Program-made: the position numbers and the translations under genes | Notes under the pieces: model-generated | What the model saw: only the letters and a program-made list of their open reading frames with translations | What the model was told of the DNA's origin: nothing | Databases searched by the model: none | Part shown: piece after piece, positions 15,750 through 25,615 of the stretch | Layout: each line of letters begins with the position of its first letter | Numbering within the stretch: position 1 is the stretch's first letter | Source of the DNA: Terriglobus aquaticus | Lineage (GTDB): Bacteria; Acidobacteriota; Terriglobia; Terriglobales; Acidobacteriaceae | Reading direction: 5' to 3' | DNA length: 64,000 nt | NCBI RefSeq assembly: GCF_025685415.1 | Contig: NZ_JAGSYB010000001.1 | Location: forward strand, 1,364,001 to 1,428,000

Positions 15750-17774
15750 GTGGCGCCCTCCCATCCCCGGCTTTCGCGACCCAGCCGTGTCGCGGCATCT
15801 ACGGCAGCCGTGTTGGTTGCGGTAAACATGGCAAGTGCACAGACAGGCAGCCCCGCCTCGGTACCCGCGCCGGCGGCGCAGACGCAGGCCGCCCCCGCGA
15901 GCTCGCAGGTTCCAGCACCTGCGAATGCGAGCCAGCCGACTCCCGCGATCGCGCCGCCACAACAGTTGCCCGACGGTCCGCTTCCCGCGCGACCGGCCTA
16001 CCTGCCGCCTAAGACAAAGACGCATAGCAAACCACGCGCGGAGGCCCCCGGCGAGCCGTCCAATCCGACTCCGCCGCCGGTCGTGGCCCAGCGGCCATCG
16101 CTGCGCTACCCCGTGGTGGCACGCAACGCCTACGACGGCACACCGCAAGTGACCTATGACCGTCTCGGGTCGGCGTACATCCCGGTGGACAGTTGGATGT
16201 ACCCGGCGCTGCTGCGCCTGTACTCCATGGGCTTTCTGGATACGGCCTTCCTGAGCATGAGGCCATACACTCGCCGCAGCGTTCTGCACATGCTGCTGCA
16301 AACCGAGGGCGACGTCCGAAACAGCGGCAATGAAGAAGCACTGCGACTGTTGAACACCCTGGAAGATGGGCTGCAGGGCGAACCGGACAACGGCGCCACG
16401 CAGCCGCGCGGCCTGGTGTACGGGCTGGAGCAGGTATACACAGGCGTTCGCCAGGTGGGCGGTCCGGTGCTGCGCGACAGCTTCCACGTCGGCCAGACCT
16501 TCGTGAACGATTACGGCCGGCCCTACGCAACGGGATTCAACACCTACGACGGCTTTGCGACGCTGGCAGAAAAGGGTCCGTTCTCCATCTATGTGCGGGC
16601 GGAGTACCAGCATGCGCCGCACTTCACCGGCTATACGTTCGCGCAGGCAAGCGCCCTGTCCAGCGTCGACGAGATCGACTACAACGGCACGAACCGGCCG
16701 AACAGCACCATTCCGGAAGGCGTGCAGCCGTCGCAGAACAACTTCCGCGTGCTGGAAGCAACGGCATCTGCGCACGTGTACGGGCATGAGATTTCGCTGG
16801 GCAAGTCGGACGCGTGGCTCGGACCCGGCCTGGGCGGCGCCATGGCGTGGTCGAACAATGCGGAGAACATGTACAGCTTCCGCATCAACCGCGTGGAGCC
16901 GCTGTGGATCCCTGGCGTCAGCCGAATTTTCGGGAACTTCCGCTACGACTTTTTTATCGGCAGCCTGAAAGGACACACGTATCCAAACGCGCCCTGGGCG
17001 CACTCCGAGATCATCTCCGTAACGCCGTTCCGAGACTTTCAGTTCAGCGGCCAGCGCACTATCATCTTCGGTGGCGAAGGCGTGCAGCCCGTCACCCTGG
17101 GCACCTTCTTCAAGGGATTCTTCAGCACGACGGACACCACGTCCGCACAGAAGTATTCGCGGGACAACCCGGGTGCACGGTTCTCCTCTGTGACGGCCTC
17201 GTGGCGGCTGCCCTTCCTGCGACGGGTCGCAACGCTGTACGCCGATTCTGAGACGCACGACGACGTGTTCCCGCTGGCATCGCCGAGGCGCGCGGCGTGG
17301 CGGCCGGGCATCTATCTATCGCAATTGCCGTTCGCACCCAAGCTGGATCTGCGAGTGGAGGCGACGTATACCGACTTTGTCACGACTCGTTCGATCGGCG
17401 GCATCGGGCAATACTGGGAGATCGTGCAGCGGCAGGGGTATACGAACAAGGGCTTCCTGCTGGGCGACTGGATCGGGCGCGAAGGCAAGGGCGGCAACGC
17501 CTCGCTCACCTACCACTTCTCCGGCAATGAGTGGCTTTCGCTCAGTTACGCACGCAAGAAGAATGCCAAGGACTTCATCCCGCTGGGCACAACACAGAAT
17601 GACTATCGCGTCGACCTGCTGAAGCGCGTGCGGCCCAACGTGGAACTGGGCCTCTGGTACCAGCGTGAAACCTGGACCGCGCCGTTCATCCGCTCCGGGC
17701 AGCAGGCGAACAGTACCGGGAGCCTGCAGGTGAAGTGGTATCCGCGCCTGCGGTCGAGCAACGACTTATTCTGA
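15750..17774 (+). CDS. Wzi-family capsule/exopolysaccharide outer-membrane beta-barrel
   Basis: A 674-aa exported protein with a GTG start. A signal peptide (VAASTAAVLVAVNMASAQ) precedes a ~90-residue Pro/Ala/Gln-rich linker, then a large beta-barrel region (alternating aromatic strands such as FSIYVRAEYQHAPHF, FRYDFFIGSLKGH, LSLSYARKKNAKDF). The segment RLGSAYIPVDSWMYPALLRL with MGFLDTAF and GKSDAWLGPGLGGAMAWSNN is typical of the capsule assembly Wzi family found in Acidobacteria. It would bind or tether surface polysaccharide at the outer membrane, which fits the exopolysaccharide genes that follow. It ends at a bidirectional terminator shared with uxs. Confidence 0.8.
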   Translation: MAPSHPRLSRPSRVAASTAAVLVAVNMASAQTGSPASVPAPAAQTQAAPASSQVPAPANASQPTPAIAPPQQLPDGPLPARPAYLPPKTKTHSKPRAEAPGEPSNPTPPPVVAQRPSLRYPVVARNAYDGTPQVTYDRLGSAYIPVDSWMYPALLRLYSMGFLDTAFLSMRPYTRRSVLHMLLQTEGDVRNSGNEEALRLLNTLEDGLQGEPDNGATQPRGLVYGLEQVYTGVRQVGGPVLRDSFHVGQTFVNDYGRPYATGFNTYDGFATLAEKGPFSIYVRAEYQHAPHFTGYTFAQASALSSVDEIDYNGTNRPNSTIPEGVQPSQNNFRVLEATASAHVYGHEISLGKSDAWLGPGLGGAMAWSNNAENMYSFRINRVEPLWIPGVSRIFGNFRYDFFIGSLKGHTYPNAPWAHSEIISVTPFRDFQFSGQRTIIFGGEGVQPVTLGTFFKGFFSTTDTTSAQKYSRDNPGARFSSVTASWRLPFLRRVATLYADSETHDDVFPLASPRRAAWRPGIYLSQLPFAPKLDLRVEATYTDFVTTRSIGGIGQYWEIVQRQGYTNKGFLLGDWIGREGKGGNASLTYHFSGNEWLSLSYARKKNAKDFIPLGTTQNDYRVDLLKRVRPNVELGLWYQRETWTAPFIRSGQQANSTGSLQVKWYPRLRSSNDLF

Positions 17775-17792
17775 TCGCTTGCTGAAGTAAGA

Positions 17793-17822
17793 GAAAGGGC
17801 ACAGCCAATGCTGTGCCCTTTC
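17793..17822. terminator. Bidirectional terminator between Wzi-like gene and uxs
   Basis: A perfect 13-bp stem GAAAGGGCACAGC (17793-17805) / GCTGTGCCCTTTC (17810-17822) with loop CAAT lies between the convergent Wzi-like (+) and UDP-glucuronate decarboxylase (-) genes. Confidence 0.75.
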
Positions 17823-17858
17823 AAGCAGCTTGCTCTATGCGCGAGGAGCAGCGGCGAT

Positions 17859-18800
17859 CTACACCTTCGAGCGGAAGTATTCCAGGGATTTGCGCAAGCC
17901 TTCTTCCAGCGGCACCTCGGGCTGCCAGCCGAGGATCCGCTGTGCCTTGGTGATGTCCGGACGGCGTTGTTTTGGATCGTCTTCGGGCATGGGCTTGAAC
18001 GTGATCTCGGACGTGGTTCCGGTCACCTTGCGCACCGTCTCGGCACACTCCAGGATCGTCCATTCCTCCGGGTTGCCGATGTTGGTCGGCAGCGGTTCTC
18101 CTGATTTCGCCAGCAGCACGATGCCGCGGATCAGATCGCTGACATAGCAAAAGGAGCGGGTCTGCTTGCCATCGCCGTAGATGGTCAGGGGCTCGCCACG
18201 CAACGCCTGCATCATCAAGTTGCTGATCACGCGGCCGTCGTTGGGCTGTAGCCGTGGGCCATAGGTGTTAAAGATGCGCACCATGCCGGACCGAACGCCG
18301 TAGTACCGGTGGTAGGCCATGATAGTCGCTTCGCTGAAGCGCTTCGCCTCGTCGTAGACCGAACGCGGGCCGATTGGATTGACATTGCCCCAATAGCTTT
18401 CGACTTGCGGGTGCTGCAGCGGGTCGCCGTAGCACTCCGAAGTAGAAGCGTGTAGAAAGCCTGCGCCGTACTTCTTCGCGACTTCCAGGGCGTTGACCGT
18501 TCCGTCGGAGCCGACGCGCAGCGTCTCCGGTCCCAGGCGCATGTAGTCCGCCGGGCTGGCAGGCGAGGCGAAATTGAAGACGAAGTCGACCTCGCCGAAA
18601 TCGAAGGGCCGGCAGATATCAGCCTGTTCGTACGTGAACCGGGACTCCGCCGCAAGATGCTCCAGGTTGTTCAGCGAGCCGGTCGCCAGGTTGTCCACGC
18701 CGATTACGGAACACCCGTCCGCCAGCAGAGCGTCGCAAAGATGAGACCCCAAGAAACCTGCCGCGCCGGTGACCAGCACGCGACCCCAGACCTGTGCCAC
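17859..18800 (-). CDS. uxs: UDP-glucuronate decarboxylase (UDP-xylose synthase), SDR epimerase family
   Basis: A 313-aa NAD-dependent enzyme. The start is the GTG at 18800, with AAGGAG six nt upstream; the longer in-frame extension is not family-like. Extended-SDR features: [46 protein letters not shown], the YxxxK pair in [12 protein letters not shown], and [10 protein letters not shown]. The substitution pattern ASPASPxxY and SECYGDPxxHPQ is specific to UXS, which makes UDP-xylose from UDP-glucuronate. The UDP-glucose dehydrogenase that makes its substrate is encoded 91 nt upstream on the same strand, so xylose is a likely component of the surface polymer. Confidence 0.9.
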   Translation of the reverse strand: MAQVWGRVLVTGAAGFLGSHLCDALLADGCSVIGVDNLATGSLNNLEHLAAESRFTYEQADICRPFDFGEVDFVFNFASPASPADYMRLGPETLRVGSDGTVNALEVAKKYGAGFLHASTSECYGDPLQHPQVESYWGNVNPIGPRSVYDEAKRFSEATIMAYHRYYGVRSGMVRIFNTYGPRLQPNDGRVISNLMMQALRGEPLTIYGDGKQTRSFCYVSDLIRGIVLLAKSGEPLPTNIGNPEEWTILECAETVRKVTGTTSEITFKPMPEDDPKQRRPDITKAQRILGWQPEVPLEEGLRKSLEYFRSKV

Positions 18801-18891
18801 AAAGACTCCTTTTGCATCGGCGCGCAGCCAGTGTTCGCCGGCCGAACGCCGATCGGACGAGGCTGCGCAGTTGAGGGTTGATCCTCTGAGG

Positions 18892-20301
18892 TTAGACCAG
18901 AGCCGGCTCACCCTGCCGGACTGGATGGGCGGCGGGACGGCCAACGCTGACATACGACAGGCCAGCGGACGCGACCGCTTCCGGATCGTACAGGTTGCGG
19001 CCGTCCAGCAGGATGGGGTAACGCAACGTCTGCTTCAGGCGCTTCAGATCAAGTGAAGCGAACTCTGCCCAGTCGGTGAGGATGAGCAAGGCATCCGCAT
19101 TCTCCGCCGCCGTATATGCATCGGGTGCGTATTGCAGCGCTCCCGATTCGGGCAGCACCGCCCGGCTGCGGTCCATGGCAGCGGGATCGAACGCGCAGAT
19201 GCTGCAACCTTCGCCCATGAGCATTTCGATCAAGTCCAGAGCGGGGCTCTCGCGAATATCGTCGGTCTCGCCCTTGAAGGCCAGCCCCAGAACGCCAATG
19301 CGCTTGCCGCGCAGCGTCCACAGCGCCGACCGCACCTTGCGCAGGAAGCGCTTCTTCTGTTCGACGTTGATCTTTTCCACTTCGCTGAGCAGCGAAAAGT
19401 CGACGCCGAGCTGCTCCGCGACCGAGCGGAAGGCGGCGACGTCTTTCGGGAAGCAGGATCCGCCATAGCCCACGCCGGGACGCAGGAACTTCGGTCCGAT
19501 GCGGCTGTCAAGGCCGATGCCTCGCGCTACCTGTTCCACGTTCGCATCCGCGGCTTCGCACAGGTTGGCGACGGCATTGATGAAGGAGATCTTCATGGCA
19601 AGGAACGCGTTGGAAGCGTGCTTGATGATCTCGGCGCTCTTGGTGGAAGTGAGTAGCAGCGGAGCCGGCGACTGATCATCAAGGCGGCCGCCAATCGCGT
19701 TCTGGCGGGTGTAGTAGGAACCGCCGGTCAGCGGCTTGTAGATGGCGCTCAGGACCTCCGCGGCGCGCGAGCTGTCCGCTCCCACCACAATGCGATCCGG
19801 GTGCAAGAAGTCTTCCACCGCGCTACCTTCGCGCAGGAACTCGGGATTTGAGACGACATCGAAAAGCTGGCGATCCACGCCGTTGCGCTCGATGGTGCGG
19901 CGAACCCATTCGTTGGTGTAAACGGGAACGGTGCTCTTTTCCACAATGACCTTGTAGCTGTCCAGGTGGCGGGCGATCTCGTTTGCGACGGCCTCCACGT
20001 AGGACAGATCGGCATCACCCGTCTCCGACTGCGGAGTTCCCACTGCGATAAAGATGGCATCTGCCTGGCGAGTCGCCTCGCCCAGGTCTGTGCTGAAGAC
20101 GACCCGATCGTTGCGGTAGCGGTTCAGCAGCTCCGGCAGGTGCTCCTCGTGGATCAGGGTGTCGCCGCCGCGGAGCGCGTCAACTTTGGTCTGATCGTTG
20201 TCGACGCAAGTCACCTGGTGACCGATCTCTGCAAAACAAACGGCGGCTACCAGGCCGACGTACCCTGAACCGACGACGGCGATCTTGATGGGCTGATCCA
20301 T
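18892..20301 (-). CDS. ugd: UDP-glucose 6-dehydrogenase
   Basis: A 469-aa enzyme that oxidises UDP-glucose to UDP-glucuronate with two NAD+. The start at 20301 puts [17 protein letters not shown] at the N-terminus; the open frame further upstream lacks family similarity. It has the Rossmann motif [15 protein letters not shown], the central domain with [15 protein letters not shown] and the catalytic-Cys motif [10 protein letters not shown] (Cys ~283), and the C-terminal UDP-binding domain with [22 protein letters not shown] is seen at a somewhat long distance (13 nt). It forms an operon with uxs and is divergent from the BY-kinase operon, with 176 bp between the starts. Confidence 0.95.
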   Translation of the reverse strand: MDQPIKIAVVGSGYVGLVAAVCFAEIGHQVTCVDNDQTKVDALRGGDTLIHEEHLPELLNRYRNDRVVFSTDLGEATRQADAIFIAVGTPQSETGDADLSYVEAVANEIARHLDSYKVIVEKSTVPVYTNEWVRRTIERNGVDRQLFDVVSNPEFLREGSAVEDFLHPDRIVVGADSSRAAEVLSAIYKPLTGGSYYTRQNAIGGRLDDQSPAPLLLTSTKSAEIIKHASNAFLAMKISFINAVANLCEAADANVEQVARGIGLDSRIGPKFLRPGVGYGGSCFPKDVAAFRSVAEQLGVDFSLLSEVEKINVEQKKRFLRKVRSALWTLRGKRIGVLGLAFKGETDDIRESPALDLIEMLMGEGCSICAFDPAAMDRSRAVLPESGALQYAPDAYTAAENADALLILTDWAEFASLDLKRLKQTLRYPILLDGRNLYDPEAVASAGLSYVSVGRPAAHPVRQGEPALV

Positions 20302-20477
20302 GCGCGTGCGCTTACTCCTGCTGTTGGCTGGCCTGAAAACCGGGGCGATGATCCGGATGCGTGTCTGCTTCCCGTCATTGTAGAAGAAGCCGAACTCGTC
20401 AAGGCAGGATAGAGCCGGCGCTGACCCAATACGCTTCCACCGTCTTTTCGGCAAGATGTCGGTTATCATCAACCGAG

Positions 20478-22733
20478 ATGGCATCCGTTCGATCGCAGTT
20501 TCCAGCGGCTCCGGCGTCGACTGACGGCGAAGCTCAGCCGGGATTTGGAACTGCGTCCAGTGAAAGTACGCTTTCCGAAGCCCTGCTGGTTCTTCGAAAG
20601 CGCAAATGGGTACTGGTCGCCACGGTGGTTCTTGGCCTGTTGTACGGGCTGTATGAGGCCATGACCCAGCCGGTGCGGTATACCGCATACGGAAAGCTGG
20701 AAGTAGGCACCGGAGCCACGGCGGCGTACCGCGAACCGGGTTTTGCCGGCGGCGAGAACCTGAACAACGAGATGCTGATCCTGGCGAGCGACACGCTCAT
20801 GCTAACGGTCGGCCGCGAAATGGATCTGGCCAACAATCCCGCGTTTTTCGGCATAACCAAGGGAACGCTGCCGCATCGCAACATCGACGACCCGGCTGTG
20901 CGACAGGCTGTCGTCGGTACTCTGCTGGGCACCGTCAAAGCCGCGAATATCCCGGGAACGCAGATTCTGATCATCAGTTGCGTTTCCGCGAACCCCAAGC
21001 TTTCCGCTGACATCGTCAACCATGTGATGGACGCCTACATCACACGCTCCTACCAGAGCAAATACGCTTCGACGGATCGCGTGTCCAAGTGGTTGAGCGG
21101 TCAGTTGAGCGATCTGAAGGCTCAGGTTGAGGCGTCCCAGGAACAACTGATCGACATGCAGCGCAAGCTGGGCGTTCTGGGCCTCAGCTTCGATCCCAGC
21201 CACGTGCCCACCACGGAAAGCACGCAGAAGGTTGACGCTCTCTCCGGAGCGCTGAGCGGCGCGCGCGTTGCACGCATCCTGGCTGAGTCAAAGTTCCGGA
21301 CCCTGCAGAGCGCCAACCCGGACAACCTCGAAGGCCTGCTGGACGTATCCGGGCTGGACGGCGAACTGAACAGGCTGCGCGGCGATATCGCCACGACCAA
21401 GGCCACCATTGCCGAAGAGTTGGTGACGCGTGGAGTAAGGAATCCCAAGGTAGAAGCCGACCAGCGTCACCTGGCAGAGCTGCAGCGCGAAGTGACCACG
21501 GAACAGAACCGACTGCTGAGCCAGTCGAAGGACGCCTTCATTGCCGCACAGGCAAATGAGAATCAGACCGCGGAAGCGCTGAACCAAGCCAAGAACGAAG
21601 CCTATCAACTGCGGGACGCGACCGTAGAGTACAACCTGCGTCAGCGCGAGTACGAAACCAATCGCAGCCTGTATGACGGTCTGCTCGCTCGCCTGAGAAC
21701 GGCCGGCGTTCAGGCCGGGTTGGAAGCTCTGGAGATCGATATCGTCGATCGAGCCCAGCAGCCACCGGCGCCCACGCTCAAGCCGACCAGCAGCATCCTG
21801 TTGCAGAACGGCATTTTCGGATTGATCGGCGGCGTTGTTCTGTCATTCCTGTTGGAGACGCTGGATACTGGTCTGCGGAACGTCGCTGAAATTGAGAGCG
21901 TGATGCAACTGCCCTCGCTAGCCGTAATCCCCCGCGTGCGGCGGATCTCTGGCGACAGTGGCACCACGTTGTCGGTCGCGCAGAGCAACGTGGGAGTGCT
22001 CGCCACTTCCAAGTCGCAGTTCTCAGAAGCCTTCCGGTCGCTGCGGACATCGCTGCTGCTATCGACCGCAGGTCACCCACCCAAGATCATCGTCGTCTCC
22101 AGTTCCACTCCTGCCGAAGGCAAAACGACGGTTGCGACCAACCTCGCCTGCATCCTGGCGCAGCGAGAAACTCGCGTGCTGCTGATCGACTCCGACCTGC
22201 GCCGGCCCAATGTGCACCACCGCTTCGGCCTGAACGGGCGAGTCGGATTGTCCACCGTGCTTGCCGGGGCGGCCAAGTTCGAAGACGCACTGCGGCAGGT
22301 GCCCGAAGTACCGAACCTCGACATCCTGTGCTGCGGCCCCGTGCCGCCCTTCCCCACGGAAATGCTGTCGTCCGAAGCCATGCACGATCTGCTGGTCCGC
22401 TGCAGCGAGGAATACACTCACATCGTCATCGACTCGCCCCCGATCCTCTCCGTTACAGACGGCGTGATCCTGGCCCGGCAGTGCGATGCGCTGGCGCTGG
22501 TTGTCCGTCAGGGTAAGAGCAGCCGCCACGTGGTGCGGCGCGCACGGGATCTGCTGGTCCGCGCCGGAGCGCCGGTCACCGGCGTTATCCTGAACGCCGT
22601 AGACGTGAACTCGCCGGAATACTACGGCTACTACGGCTACTCGGGGTACAGCTACAGCAATATCGACTCTGAGAGCTGGGAGCCGGAGTCGCAGAAACCG
22701 TCTCACACCCAAACGCCGACAGGTGCCGCATGA
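20478..22733 (+). CDS. wzc: Polysaccharide co-polymerase / tyrosine autokinase (Wzc type)
   Basis: A 751-aa fused bacterial tyrosine kinase. The N-terminal Wzz domain (~residues 30-470) is bounded by two membrane helices (KWVLVATVVLGLLYGLYEA and NGIFGLIGGVVLSFLL), with a periplasmic coiled coil between. The C-terminal kinase has Walker A SSSTPAEGKTT (Lys ~549), Walker A' VLLIDSDLRRP and Walker B HIVIDSPP. A tyrosine cluster near the end (YYGYYGYSGYSYS) is the autophosphorylation tail. It controls chain length and export of an exopolysaccharide with Wza. The start ATG 20478 is chosen over an earlier in-frame ATG overlapping the ugd leader. It overlaps wza by 4 bp. The likely cognate phosphatase is encoded at 31450. 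Confidence 0.92.
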   Translation: MASVRSQFPAAPASTDGEAQPGFGTASSESTLSEALLVLRKRKWVLVATVVLGLLYGLYEAMTQPVRYTAYGKLEVGTGATAAYREPGFAGGENLNNEMLILASDTLMLTVGREMDLANNPAFFGITKGTLPHRNIDDPAVRQAVVGTLLGTVKAANIPGTQILIISCVSANPKLSADIVNHVMDAYITRSYQSKYASTDRVSKWLSGQLSDLKAQVEASQEQLIDMQRKLGVLGLSFDPSHVPTTESTQKVDALSGALSGARVARILAESKFRTLQSANPDNLEGLLDVSGLDGELNRLRGDIATTKATIAEELVTRGVRNPKVEADQRHLAELQREVTTEQNRLLSQSKDAFIAAQANENQTAEALNQAKNEAYQLRDATVEYNLRQREYETNRSLYDGLLARLRTAGVQAGLEALEIDIVDRAQQPPAPTLKPTSSILLQNGIFGLIGGVVLSFLLETLDTGLRNVAEIESVMQLPSLAVIPRVRRISGDSGTTLSVAQSNVGVLATSKSQFSEAFRSLRTSLLLSTAGHPPKIIVVSSSTPAEGKTTVATNLACILAQRETRVLLIDSDLRRPNVHHRFGLNGRVGLSTVLAGAAKFEDALRQVPEVPNLDILCCGPVPPFPTEMLSSEAMHDLLVRCSEEYTHIVIDSPPILSVTDGVILARQCDALALVVRQGKSSRHVVRRARDLLVRAGAPVTGVILNAVDVNSPEYYGYYGYSGYSYSNIDSESWEPESQKPSHTQTPTGAA

Positions 22734-23701
22734 AACGTCTTCTCCACTGCATCCTGCTTGCGGGCGCGGTGCTTGGGACCGCGTCAGCCCATGCACAGTT
22801 CAACGGGCCAGCAGACACCGCCGCAGACCCGGTGAACTCTCCGCACGTTTTGACCACCGATCCGGCAATCCTGTACCCGGCCCGGCACGATAACCCCATG
22901 CACAGCGGTGACATGGTGCATGTGAGCATCTACACCGTTGGCGATTACGGCTTCACCGGCCGCGTTTCGGAAGAGGGCTTCCTCTCCGTTCCGCTGATCG
23001 ATCCCGTGCAGGTGGAAGGGTTGACCATCCGCGAGGTGCAGACGTTGTTGGCACAGCGATTCGAAGCGGCCCAGATCTTTCACAACGCTCCCGTGCAAAT
23101 CGAGGTGACGGAATCTGTTCGATCGCAGATCACGCTCATGGGTGACGTGCGTGGTCAGGTGTCCGGCGTGGCAGGAAGCCGTCGGCTTTTTGACGTGCTG
23201 GCGTCCGTGGGTGGTCTCCAACCCACGACGAGCCACGTCATCACCATCGATCGGCCCGGCATGGCACAGTCGATCAACGTCGACCTTGGCACCGATCCGG
23301 AGCACAGCAAATTCGCGAATGTTCCGGTATTTCCGGGCGATACCATCATGACCGGCCGGATCGGCAGCTACTACCTGGTGGGCGCATGGAAGACTCAGGG
23401 CGCATTTCCCATCCAGAACACGGCACCGCTCACCCTGCTGCAGGCCTACACGATCGGTAACGGCAAGTTCCTGGAAGGCAAGGCCAACGAACTACACCTG
23501 ATCCGGACTGTCGGCACCACGCGGACCCTGACTATCGTCAAGATGGACAAGGTGCTCAAGGGACAAGAGCCGGACCCCGTGCTGCAGGGCGACGACATCC
23601 TGTATCTGCCCTCGAACAAGGTATTGGCAGCCATCCGCGGAGGCGGCGTCAATACCGCGATCGGGCTCGCTCTAACTCTGGCGTACGCGATCCCACGTTA
23701 A
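22730..23701 (+). CDS. wza: Polysaccharide export outer-membrane protein (Wza/GumB-like)
   Basis: A 323-aa exported protein. A signal peptide (LLHCILLAGAVLGTASAHA) leads to a Poly_export domain starting HSGDMVHVSIYTVGDYGFTGRVSEEG, then SLBB-like domains (ITLMGDVRGQVSGVAG, YYLVGAWKTQGAF), and a C-terminal hydrophobic stretch (NTAIGLALTLAYAIPR). The family normally forms the octameric outer-membrane export channel with Wzc. There is no clear lipobox, unlike E. coli Wza. Its ATG overlaps the wzc stop (ATGA) and its stop overlaps the next gene's ATG (TAATG), showing tight translational coupling. Confidence 0.88.
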   Translation: MKRLLHCILLAGAVLGTASAHAQFNGPADTAADPVNSPHVLTTDPAILYPARHDNPMHSGDMVHVSIYTVGDYGFTGRVSEEGFLSVPLIDPVQVEGLTIREVQTLLAQRFEAAQIFHNAPVQIEVTESVRSQITLMGDVRGQVSGVAGSRRLFDVLASVGGLQPTTSHVITIDRPGMAQSINVDLGTDPEHSKFANVPVFPGDTIMTGRIGSYYLVGAWKTQGAFPIQNTAPLTLLQAYTIGNGKFLEGKANELHLIRTVGTTRTLTIVKMDKVLKGQEPDPVLQGDDILYLPSNKVLAAIRGGGVNTAIGLALTLAYAIPR

Positions 23702-25002
23702 TGGCGATGAAGCCGACGGACAGCAATCCCGGAGGAAGTTCCCGGCCGATCCGTCTCGCGTACGTGGTCAGCCACCCCATCCAGTACCAGGCACCGTTGC
23801 TCCGGGAACTGGCCGCTGATCCGTCGATCGATCTCTGTGTCTTCTTCTGCTCCGACTTTTCCATCCGCGCGTATCGGGACAGCGGCTTTGGAGCGGAAGT
23901 TCGTTGGGACGTTCCGTTGACAGAAGGTTACCGCTCCGTTGTGCTGCCCCGATGGCGGGAAACGACCAGTCCGCGCACGTTTGCTCCGATCGCACGCGGC
24001 TTCCTGCGGCACTTTGCGCGAGGCTTGAACGGGCAGCGCTTCGACGCCGTTTGGGTCCACGGGTACAGCACCGTCAACAGTCTGCACGCGATACTCGCGG
24101 CGCGAACACTGGGCATTCCGGTGCTGCTGCGCGCCGAACCCTGGCTGGCAGATCGCCCGCGTTCTGCCTGGAGACTGGCCTTGAAGCGCCTCTTCTTCAC
24201 CGGGCTGCGCAGCTTAATCTCGGCGGTGCTGCCCATCGGAACGCGCAACGCAGAGTATTGGTCCTACTACTTCGGCGCTCGTTTTCCGGCATTCCTTGTG
24301 CCGTATGCGGTCGACAACGATCGGTTCGCGGCACAGATTGCGCAGCAGTACCTCGCCGCGCCTGAATCCCTGGATCTAGAACCTGGACGGCCGGTCATCC
24401 TGTTTGCCTCCAAACTGCAGGAGCGAAAACATTGCGATGACCTGCTGGAAGCCTATCTCCTGCTGACCGCGGACATGCCCGCCGACCAACAGCCGCACCT
24501 GCTGATCGTGGGCGACGGCGAACAGATGCCGATGCTGCGCGCCCGGGTCGCCGCAGTAAACGCGCCACTGGTACGCTTCGCGGGATTCCGCAATCAGACG
24601 GAGCTTCCAGGAATTTTTGCCCTTAGCACCGTCTTCGTGCTGCCGTCACGTCACGAACCCTGGGGCCTGATTGTGAACGAGGCTATGGCCTGTGGCCTGC
24701 CAGTGATCGTTTCAGACGAGGTGGGCTGCGCTGTCGACCTGGTCCAGAACGGAGCCAACGGCTTCATCGTTCCAGCACGCGACATCGCGGCACTCGCCGA
24801 GGCGCTGCGGTCGGTGCTGCTACCTGGCGTTGCGCAGCGTAGGGGCGAATGCAGCCGCCAACGCATTGCCAAATGGAGCTTCGCGGAAGATCGCAACGGT
24901 CTGAAGGCGGCACTCTCGTTTGTGACACGTCTGCCGGTTGCGGCGGCCCAGGATGGTATCTTGCCTGCAGTCCGGAACGACCATGCCAGCCGCGCACTAT
25001 AG
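23701..25002 (+). CDS. Family 4 glycosyltransferase
   Basis: A 433-aa GT-B fold enzyme. The N-terminal acceptor domain begins RLAYVVSHPIQYQAPLLREL, a pattern common in exopolysaccharide GT4 enzymes. The C-terminal donor domain shows ILFASKLQERKHCDDLL, LLIVGDGEQMPML, VLPSRHEPWGLIVNEAMACG (the EX7E motif region) and GFIVPARDIAALAEAL. It should add a sugar from a nucleotide donor to the growing lipid-linked repeat unit at the cytosolic face; the donor is not predictable. It overlaps wza by one base and the acetyltransferase by 20 bases. Confidence 0.88.
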   Translation: MAMKPTDSNPGGSSRPIRLAYVVSHPIQYQAPLLRELAADPSIDLCVFFCSDFSIRAYRDSGFGAEVRWDVPLTEGYRSVVLPRWRETTSPRTFAPIARGFLRHFARGLNGQRFDAVWVHGYSTVNSLHAILAARTLGIPVLLRAEPWLADRPRSAWRLALKRLFFTGLRSLISAVLPIGTRNAEYWSYYFGARFPAFLVPYAVDNDRFAAQIAQQYLAAPESLDLEPGRPVILFASKLQERKHCDDLLEAYLLLTADMPADQQPHLLIVGDGEQMPMLRARVAAVNAPLVRFAGFRNQTELPGIFALSTVFVLPSRHEPWGLIVNEAMACGLPVIVSDEVGCAVDLVQNGANGFIVPARDIAALAEALRSVLLPGVAQRRGECSRQRIAKWSFAEDRNGLKAALSFVTRLPVAAAQDGILPAVRNDHASRAL

Positions 25003-25615
25003 AGCTGACGAATATTTTCACGCTGCGGAGGTACATCCGTCGCAGCGGCCGTCGTTTTCGGCTGCGAACCGGTTGGCGCGCCTCGCGTGGGGAATCACAT
25101 CTGCTTTGTTCTTTCGTCTGTCGCCGCGGCCGCTGCATGCCTGGCGGGCGCTTCTGCTGCGCTGTTTCGGAGCGAAGCTGGGCAAAGGTGTCCATGTTTA
25201 CCCCGGGGCAAAGATCTGGGCTCCCTGGAATCTTGTCTGTGCCGATTACGCCGGCATCGGCGATGGTGCTGAGATCTACAATCCCGCCCCGATGCACTTT
25301 GGCGAGTTCTGCGTGGTTTCGCAGGACAGCTATGTGTGCGGCGCAACCCACGACTACAACGATCCCGAATTCCCGCTGCTTGCCTTCGAGATGCGGATCG
25401 GTGCACGGGCATGGATCTGCGCCCGCGCTTCGGTCGCCCCCGGCGTGCAGGTGGGCGAAGGTGCTGTGCTCGGCCTGGCGTCGGTCGCCACCCGCAACCT
25501 GGAGCCCTGGACGGTGTATGCCGGCGCTCCTGCCGTGGCCGTAAAGGAACGCAAGCGAGGTGCCGCCAAACCAGCGAGTGCATCCGGCTCGGAACCGGTG
25601 GAGCCGGTCGCTTGA
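24983..25615 (+). CDS. Left-handed beta-helix acetyltransferase (WcaF-like)
   Basis: A 210-aa protein; ATG 24983 is chosen because an upstream in-frame start would overlap the GT4 gene further with unlike sequence. After a hydrophobic N-region comes a hexapeptide-repeat domain (GKGVHVYPGAKIWAPWNLVC, GDGAEIYNPAPM, FCVVSQDSYVCGATHDYNDP, IGARAWICARASVAPGVQVG, VYAGAPAVAV). The GATHDYN segment matches putative colanic-acid acetyltransferases. It probably O-acetylates a sugar in the exopolysaccharide using acetyl-CoA. The last ~20 residues are low-complexity Ala/Ser/Glu. The next gene starts on the TTGA overlapping its stop. Confidence 0.85.
   Translation: MPAAHYRADEYFHAAEVHPSQRPSFSAANRLARLAWGITSALFFRLSPRPLHAWRALLLRCFGAKLGKGVHVYPGAKIWAPWNLVCADYAGIGDGAEIYNPAPMHFGEFCVVSQDSYVCGATHDYNDPEFPLLAFEMRIGARAWICARASVAPGVQVGEGAVLGLASVATRNLEPWTVYAGAPAVAVKERKRGAAKPASASGSEPVEPVA

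Noticed and set aside
20377-20402. TTGACG/TACAAT pair on the minus strand as ugd promoter
   Set aside because: The spacer is only 14 nt, too short for a sigma70 promoter.
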